Shown: one piece after another, positions 15,052-19,333 of the stretch | How positions within the stretch are numbered: position 1 is the first letter of the stretch | Layout of the letters: every line of letters starts with the position of its first letter | Assembly: GCA_027623815.1 (NCBI GenBank) | Contig: JAQBUV010000047.1 | Coordinates: 1 to 19,333 of the forward strand | Direction: 5' to 3' | Source: Casp-Chloro-G3 sp002816715 | Lineage (GTDB): Bacteria; Chloroflexota; Dehalococcoidia; Lucifugimonadales; UBA3495 | Length of the DNA: 19,333 nt | Program-made: the position numbers and the translations under genes | Notes under the pieces: generated by a model | Database searches by the model: none | The model's input: only the letters and a program-made list of their open reading frames with translations | Told to the model about the DNA's origin: nothing

Positions 15052-16053
15052 ATGAGTACCCATTTTTTTGGGCTTAGCGACCGGACTTTTTCCTACAGCC
15101 ACACTGTCGGACGCAACGAGTTTGCCGGCACCGGGTTTCGTAACCCGGTGGACATGGCCTTGGGCGCCGATGACGTGGTCTACGTGGTGAATAGGTCCTA
15201 CGAGAACCGACCCGACGGTGTGCGCGTGACCGTATGCACCCTGGGTGAGGACTACATCAGCGAGTTTGGCTCCTACGGCGAGGGCGACGGCCAGTTAATG
15301 TGGCCCTCCTCAATAGCTGTAGACAGCAACGAGAACGTATATATATCCGACGAGTGGCTGAACCGGGTCAGCATCTTCAACAAGGACGGAGAATTCCTTA
15401 GCAAGTGGGGCCAGACCGGTTCTGGTGACGGCGAACTAGATCGCCCGGCTGGTATTGCCATCAGTGGCGACACCATATACGTCACCGACAGCCGCAATAA
15501 CCGCGTCCAAAAGTTCAGCCTGGATGGACAGTTCCGGGGCAAGTTCGGCAGCGAAGGCAGCGGTCCTGGGCAGTTTAACCTGCCTTGGGGAATCTCCCTG
15601 GACCAGAATGGCAACGTGTTTGTCGCCGACTGGCGCAACGACCGTATCCAGCAGTTTACCGCCGACGGTGAATGGCAGGCTAGCTTTGGCATGTCCGGCA
15701 GCGGAGTCGGCCAGTTCAACCGGCCCAACGGCGTCTGTGTCGACCAGGATGGCGACATCTACGTGGCCGACTGGATGAACGACCGAGTCCAGGTGCTGGC
15801 CAGCGACGGACGGTTTATCACCCAATTGCGCGGCGATAACGTCCTGTCCCAATGGGGCAAGGACAAGCTGCTGTCCAACGCGGATATGGTCCGCCAGCGG
15901 CAGATCGCCCTGACCCATAGCGCCGACTTTGAAAAGCGTTTCTCACATCCTTGCGCCGTCAAAGTCGATGCTAAAAACCGTATCATGGTGCTGGATCACA
16001 CCCGTGGACGGATACAGGTCTACACCAAGAGCCGGGAAGCAGTGCTGGTTTAA
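15052..16053 (+). CDS. NHL-repeat beta-propeller protein
   Basis: A 333-residue protein made of about six NHL repeats (each roughly 45 residues) of the form G.GQF..P.GI..D..GN.YVAD..N.R.Q.F...G, seen from residue 20 to the C-terminus; clear blades are near 80-125, 127-170, 172-217 and 219-262. Such propellers are binding scaffolds; no catalytic residues are evident. A less regular insertion with basic and Gln-rich helix character lies at about 263-300 before the last blade. No signal peptide, matching its two upstream neighbours. GAGG is about 9 bases before the ATG. A strong terminator follows, so this gene closes the transcription unit. Confidence 0.88.
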   Translation: MSTHFFGLSDRTFSYSHTVGRNEFAGTGFRNPVDMALGADDVVYVVNRSYENRPDGVRVTVCTLGEDYISEFGSYGEGDGQLMWPSSIAVDSNENVYISDEWLNRVSIFNKDGEFLSKWGQTGSGDGELDRPAGIAISGDTIYVTDSRNNRVQKFSLDGQFRGKFGSEGSGPGQFNLPWGISLDQNGNVFVADWRNDRIQQFTADGEWQASFGMSGSGVGQFNRPNGVCVDQDGDIYVADWMNDRVQVLASDGRFITQLRGDNVLSQWGKDKLLSNADMVRQRQIALTHSADFEKRFSHPCAVKVDAKNRIMVLDHTRGRIQVYTKSREAVLV

Positions 16054-16084
16054 CCAGTAACTAACTCCATCTGCTTGAAATGAG

Positions 16085-16112
16085 AAAACCCCGGAAATTT
16101 CCGGGGTTTTTT
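16085..16112. terminator. Strong intrinsic terminator, probably bidirectional
   Basis: Stem CCCCGG (16089-16094) and CCGGGG (16101-16106), extended by AAA/TTT across the loop, is followed by six Ts on the plus strand and preceded by four As, which give a short T-run on the minus strand. It lies between the converging NHL gene and the 113-aa gene. Confidence 0.88.
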
Positions 16113-16174
16113 CTTATTAACTTGATACTGCTACCATAAATTAATGCTGCCGAATCAGGCCGCAGATTATCAGT

Positions 16175-16516
16175 TCAGGGAGGGCCTTCGGGCATTCCCG
16201 CGTCAATCCAGGCGGCGATTTCATCCACCTCTGAGCGGTCAATAAACGGCCCGCGCAGTGGCATCTTGCCAAAGGTGCCGCACCCCCGGAACAGTGATTT
16301 TACCAGGTGAGTTTCCCGACCCGGCAGGCCTGGCTCAATTGAGCGGTAGCCGTTCAGCACCGAAGCTTGCAAGTCCTGGGCGGTTTCCCAGTAATATTCG
16401 TGGATGCCGGGGTAGGGTTCCCTGCCCCAACGCTCCTTCCAACGCGCCATTATAGTATCGAGGATTTCCTTAACCCTGGGCCAGTAGATTGGGGTATGGG
16501 TCGAGTTATCAGTCAT
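16175..16516 (-). CDS. Small protein resembling the tail of planctomycete-type cytochrome c domains, no heme motif
   Basis: A 113-residue protein of unknown function. The C-terminal half, ETHLVKSL...GKMPLRGPFIDRSEVDEIAAWIDAG (about 68-107), matches the MP..GP.....V..I..WIDAG pattern at the end of planctomycete-type cytochrome c domains. Yet there is no CxxCH, only one Cys (Cys79), and no signal peptide. The N-terminal half is Trp/Tyr-rich (YYWETAQDL). ATG start with GGAG 8 bases upstream. It follows moaB-like gene after 16 bp on the same strand and so is probably cotranscribed with it. Either a heme-free relative or a chance likeness; I hold the family link loosely. Confidence 0.7.
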   Translation of the reverse strand: MTDNSTHTPIYWPRVKEILDTIMARWKERWGREPYPGIHEYYWETAQDLQASVLNGYRSIEPGLPGRETHLVKSLFRGCGTFGKMPLRGPFIDRSEVDEIAAWIDAGMPEGPP

Positions 16517-16532
16517 TTAGACTTCTCCGCAT

Positions 16533-17024
16533 TTAGCGTGGGTGTTCATTTACCGATTCTTTCTTCAGCAGTTCGATAGCATGGGGTAACACCGGCTTGA
16601 CCACCTCTAGAGTCTCTTTGACACCTTTGGGGCTGCCCGGCAGGGTAATAATCAGGGTGTTCCCTCGGATTCCGGCCACCGAACGGCTGATCATCGCCAT
16701 TGGGGTGAACTTCAACGTCTCCGCTCGCATCGCCTCAGCCAGGCCCGGCACCTCCTTGTCCAAAATGGACAAACAGGCCTCCGGTGTTACGTCCCTTGGC
16801 CCCAGCCCGGTGCCACCGGTGCTCACCACCAGGTCTACATCGGGAGCGTCGGCCCACTCAGCCATGCGTTCGGCGATCATCTCCTTTTCGTCGGAAACAA
16901 TCTCGTATCGCACCACCTCGTACTCCGGCGGCGCCAGCACTGCCTTGATGGCTTCGCTGCCGGTATCCTCCCGCTGGCCCTGGTAGCCGGACGTGCTCAC
17001 GGTCAATATGGCTAATCTGTACAT
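16533..17024 (-). CDS. moaB: MoaB/MogA-type molybdopterin-binding protein
   Basis: A 163-residue protein of the MoaB/MogA family, which adenylylates molybdopterin during molybdenum cofactor synthesis. Seen: the opening strand LAILTVSTSGYQG, the molybdopterin-binding VVSTGGTGLGPRDVTPEA, MAMISRSVAGIRGNTLIITLPGSPKGV. I start at ATG 17024 (MYRLAIL), because GGAGGG lies about 10 bases upstream and the family begins there; the longer in-frame ATG at 17102 adds 26 residues unlike the family. Whether it is the active enzyme (MogA-like) or the often dispensable MoaB cannot be decided from motifs. A possible extended -10 promoter is just upstream. No other cofactor gene is in the window. Confidence 0.88.
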   Translation of the reverse strand: MYRLAILTVSTSGYQGQREDTGSEAIKAVLAPPEYEVVRYEIVSDEKEMIAERMAEWADAPDVDLVVSTGGTGLGPRDVTPEACLSILDKEVPGLAEAMRAETLKFTPMAMISRSVAGIRGNTLIITLPGSPKGVKETLEVVKPVLPHAIELLKKESVNEHPR

Positions 17025-17046
17025 TGCTCGTTGCCCTCCGGCGAAC

Positions 17047-17055
17047 ATAATACCA
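17047..17055 (-). promoter_or_regulatory. Possible extended -10 promoter of the moaB-like gene
   Basis: On the minus strand TGG-TATTAT (17055-17047) is an extended -10 match. A poor -35 (TTCCAG) lies 17 bases further upstream. Transcription would start near 17040, right at the ribosome site, giving a very short leader. Confidence 0.3.
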
Positions 17056-17288
17056 TACCCGCTTGCTGTCTGGAACGTGGTGCCGCTGATTGGTTTTTCC
17101 ATGGCTTGGGAAGCATATCTTGATTCCGCTGTTGGTGACGAACGTTACGCAATTACTCCGTTGCGGTTCACCCTGGAGCGGGAGTTGGTAAGACGATAAT
17201 TCCGTAGCATGGATTTGAGCGCGCATGCGGGTTTCCAGAAGTGGGAATCATGCTGGCTAGCCTCCAGCCAAGTTTGACGTGGGGTACA

Positions 17289-18263
17289 TCAACCTTGATC
17301 ACGGACGCTTGCCAGGCCCTGGGCAATTTGTTCATATTCAGCCGCCATTTCTAGCCATAGGCTGGTTGCCGCTTGCTCCTCGGCAATGCGCTGCAACACC
17401 TCTTCCACTGCGGGCTTAGTGGCTTCCCTGACCTTGCCCACTAACAAACCCTTCCACCAAAGATGCAAGAATCCTTCTTCTACACTGTTTTCACTGTTTT
17501 CAAATGTTAAGGTTGACCGGTGAGCGTCAGGCCTCTGGAATAGAGGGGAGAATTCCAATAACGGCCGCGGTGCGTTGATCCATCTCAGGTAGACGTCGTT
17601 GAATTTCTGCTTACGGGCCTCGTCATAGATGGTCTCCATCATGCGGACCACTATTGCCACCATAGCTGCGCCGATATATTCCTCAGGCGGCCCACCAGGG
17701 GAAGGCCACGTAGGTAGGAAGATTGAAGGAGTCTTGCCGGGCTCCAACGGCGTATCCTTGACCAGAGTCAGATCGGTCGCTTCGAGTTCACTCTCGACCA
17801 ATTCCATTAGGAAGTAACACCTCGAAACATATCGCCTCCTACTTCGTACGTGCTCCTGAAATATGTCATCGCCCTCCAGGTACTCCCAAAGTAGGGGGTG
17901 AGCTCGTCCCCATCGGAGAATGAGCAGTATTTCAACAACCTCATCTGGTTGTGGAGCAGGCCACTGAAACAAAGTATCCCGATAGCCCAGCAGCCGGTTA
18001 ACCAGTTCGCCTCTGGGGATTCCAAGTTTTATATGGTTTGGCAGTACTTCCTCGTCTCCTTGCTGCTCCTTCGGCTCGGCGCTTACTCGCAGTCCGAGGT
18101 GTGCCATAACGGTTCGCGGGTCACGCCCGAACTCCTTGGCAATTTCTGTGGGGTCATAACCGTCGTTAGCCCGGTTCCGCATCAGTCGGGCTTCCCGCCG
18201 CTTCACCCGGTCGGTCCGGCGTCCCAGGTTATCTTTGGTGAGCCTTCTCCTTGGTTGGACCAA
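17289..18263 (-). CDS. Uncharacterised protein with N-terminal helix-turn-helix
   Basis: A 324-residue protein I do not recognise. The first 30 residues are strongly basic (RRRLTK, RRTDRVKRREARLMRNR), followed by a resolvase/sigma-like helix-turn-helix at about 35-56 (YDPTEIAKEFGRDPRTVMAHL). Residues 75-324 are mostly predicted helical, Trp- and Glu-rich, without known motifs. The start is TTG (18263-18261) with GGAGAA 8 bases upstream; an ATG at codon 28 is an alternative that would keep the helix-turn-helix. It stands alone on the minus strand, with 264 bp to the moaB-like start. A DNA-binding regulator, perhaps of mobile origin, is the best guess. Confidence 0.68.
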   Translation of the reverse strand: MVQPRRRLTKDNLGRRTDRVKRREARLMRNRANDGYDPTEIAKEFGRDPRTVMAHLGLRVSAEPKEQQGDEEVLPNHIKLGIPRGELVNRLLGYRDTLFQWPAPQPDEVVEILLILRWGRAHPLLWEYLEGDDIFQEHVRSRRRYVSRCYFLMELVESELEATDLTLVKDTPLEPGKTPSIFLPTWPSPGGPPEEYIGAAMVAIVVRMMETIYDEARKQKFNDVYLRWINAPRPLLEFSPLFQRPDAHRSTLTFENSENSVEEGFLHLWWKGLLVGKVREATKPAVEEVLQRIAEEQAATSLWLEMAAEYEQIAQGLASVRDQG

Positions 18264-18647
18264 TCCTAATTCTCCGTTGTTAAGTGCATACGGCGCTGTT
18301 CGGGCATGCAGTTACATGTCATGCGGGTGTCCCAAGGATTGTAGCAAACTGCCTGCATGGCGTCACCCAAAAGAGCATCCTGCCAGCAAACACTCCAGGT
18401 AGAAGTGGCGCAGGTCAAAACCGTTGACGCTCAGTCGCGGTTGCGGCGGGCTTTCGCGCTGATCATGCGGGCGGCTTCCCGGGCCGAACCGGAACCGCCG
18501 TCCGAAGAGAGCAGCGAGTCCGCTCCGGCCACGGACCGGTAATGTCCTACTTTGGGCATCGCAGCCCAGTTGCAGATCTAGGGTTCTCTGGTTCGCGCCC
18601 TCGCGTTCCTGACTTGCCGGTTAAATCACCACAGTCTGTCCCTCTCC
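18264..18647. other. Mostly non-coding stretch between hypothetical gene and solute-binding fragment
   Basis: Contains one doubtful short ORF (18357-18542) described separately. The reading frame of the downstream solute-binding fragment is open from 18582, after a TAG, without an ATG or GTG. No tRNA cloverleaf or terminator was found; a GGTTCGCGCC near 18590 resembles a T-loop but has no matching arms. Confidence 0.4.
18357..18542 (+). CDS. Short doubtful ORF, possibly a C-terminal remnant
   Basis: A 61-codon frame with an amphipathic helix DAQSRLRRAFALIMRAASRAE followed by an acidic, Ser/Pro-rich tail. The composition looks protein-like rather than random, and the helix-plus-acidic-tail layout resembles C-termini of short hypothetical proteins. 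There is no ribosome site before the ATG and an in-frame TAG lies just upstream, so it may be the end of a decayed gene or not a gene at all. Confidence 0.3.
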   Translation: MASPKRASCQQTLQVEVAQVKTVDAQSRLRRAFALIMRAASRAEPEPPSEESSESAPATDR

Positions 18648-19250
18648 TTGACCGATGACTTTGCACTGGCTGACGTGGTGCTGGCCGGTACCAATCAGGT
18701 CCCCATCCTGCAACCCGGCGAGGTCTTGCAGTTGGGACTTTTGCTGGACTTTAACCAGGGCGTGGCGGGCACCCACCCCTTTACTATGACGTTCCAGGCT
18801 GAGGGGCCGGTGCCTGAACCCACCCATACGCCAGTGCCTGGAAATAACCAGATTGTCCTGGTGACTAGAAATGAACCGACTGCTCTGGGTGCTTTCGCTA
18901 CAGGTTGCGGAGGTGATGGTAATATATCTGGCTTGGTCTGCGAAGACCTCGCCAGCGACCCTCTCACCTATATCGATAGCTCAACCTTTGAGGCGGTTCC
19001 CCTCAGTGGCATAGAGGGTTGGGAGCAAATAGCGCCAGGCCGTTGGCGGTTTCATCTGAGGCCAGGGGTCACCTTCCACAATGGTGAACCTTGGGACGCC
19101 GCGGCAGCAAAGTTGGGTGTAGATTTCCTCGGTGACAAAGCAACCGCTGGACACGGGACTCTTTCGTATTTGTTCCATGGTGCCCTGACAGGAGAGATAG
19201 TGGACGGCTTGACCCTGGACATAGTGTGCGACGTGACGTGTCCAATCTGA
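18648..19250 (+). pseudogene. Broken family-5 ABC transporter solute-binding protein gene (N-terminal part)
   Basis: A 200-codon frame starting at TTG. From about residue 66 it reads as the beginning of a peptide/nickel-type extracellular solute-binding protein (SBP_bac_5): NQIVLVTRNEPTALGAF, WEQIAPGRWRFHLRPGVTFHNGEPWDAA and GEIVDGLTLDIVCDVTCPI. The family is usually 500-600 residues, so most of it is missing. The first 65 residues (LADVVLAGTNQVPILQPGE..., then PEPTHTPVPG) are not a signal peptide or lipobox; the Pro/Thr run looks like the usual linker after one. The frame ends with TGA at 19248-19250, exactly where a possible insertion-sequence end begins. Other small frames beyond show no continuation. 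Confidence 0.65.
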
Positions 19251-19333
19251 GGTGGACCCCATTGTTAGGACAGCGAAAGGGCCAAGTTAAGATAGTCTCC
19301 CGCTGGAAGGTCCGATGCCAAGTCACTGGATGA
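19248..19333. mobile_element. Possible left end of an IS3/IS150-like insertion sequence, cut by window edge
   Basis: The sequence from TGAGGTGGACCCC (19248) followed by ATTGTTAGGACAG resembles the terminal repeats of IS150-group elements (TG....GACCCC...TT.GACA). It starts where the solute-binding frame breaks. No transposase ORF is recognisable in the remaining 60 bases, so this is a tentative call from end similarity and position only. Confidence 0.33.

Noticed and set aside
17025..17102. 26-residue N-terminal extension of the MoaB-like protein
   Set aside because: The family starts at the MYRLAILTVS strand, and the GGAGGG before ATG 17024 lies inside this extension.
18560..18620. Possible tRNA
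   Set aside because: A GGTTCG resembling a T-loop is present, but no acceptor, D or anticodon stems can be paired on either strand.

Overview
The window reads as a piece of a bacterial chromosome with moderate GC, both ends of which fall inside genes. Several families suggest a Chloroflexota-like bacterium (Dehalococcoidia/SAR202 type): a cytoplasmic DUF1800/DUF1501 pair with an NHL-propeller protein, a small archaeal-style winged-helix protein, and repeat-rich intergenic DNA. This placement is an inference from gene content and no marker gene confirms it.

Left half (1-8980, all on the minus strand): a tightly packed surface-polysaccharide locus. In transcription order it holds a membrane-anchored transglutaminase-like protein, a NodB-type polysaccharide deacetylase, a WbpA/WecC-type nucleotide-sugar dehydrogenase, a GT4 glycosyltransferase, a PglC/WcaJ-type phosphosugar transferase that starts lipid-linked assembly, a hexapeptide acyltransferase, a DegT-type PLP aminotransferase, an RmlD-like reductase and a GalE-like epimerase cut by the window edge. 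From the deacetylase onward most genes overlap or nearly touch. Many use GTG or TTG starts. A plausible promoter with a perfect TATAAT and two 9-bp direct repeats 22 bp apart lies upstream of the transglutaminase gene. Together the genes look able to make an N-acetylated, amino- and uronic-acid-containing sugar and load it on undecaprenyl phosphate, but no flippase, polymerase or exporter is in view.

Middle (8981-12325): a gene-poor regulatory and repeat zone. It contains an OmpR-type regulator whose receiver domain has lost the phosphoacceptor Asp and the conserved Thr and Lys, a small winged-helix protein, and a second receiver-domain gene split by a 157-bp MITE-like element with 11-bp terminal inverted repeats and a CTAG target duplication. 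A 13-bp triple tandem repeat, a 14-bp tandem repeat and a 14-bp inverted repeat also lie here.

Right half (12326-19333): a plus-strand set of DUF1800, DUF1501 and a six-repeat NHL protein, all without visible export signals, closed by a strong terminator that may work in both directions. On the minus strand follow a MoaB/MogA-type molybdopterin protein with a 113-aa protein resembling the tail of planctomycete-type cytochrome c domains but lacking a heme motif, then an unrecognised 324-aa HTH-containing protein. The far right holds debris: a short doubtful ORF and a broken family-5 solute-binding protein gene whose frame stops where an IS3/IS150-like end may begin.

No tRNA, rRNA, CRISPR array or complete transposase was seen.
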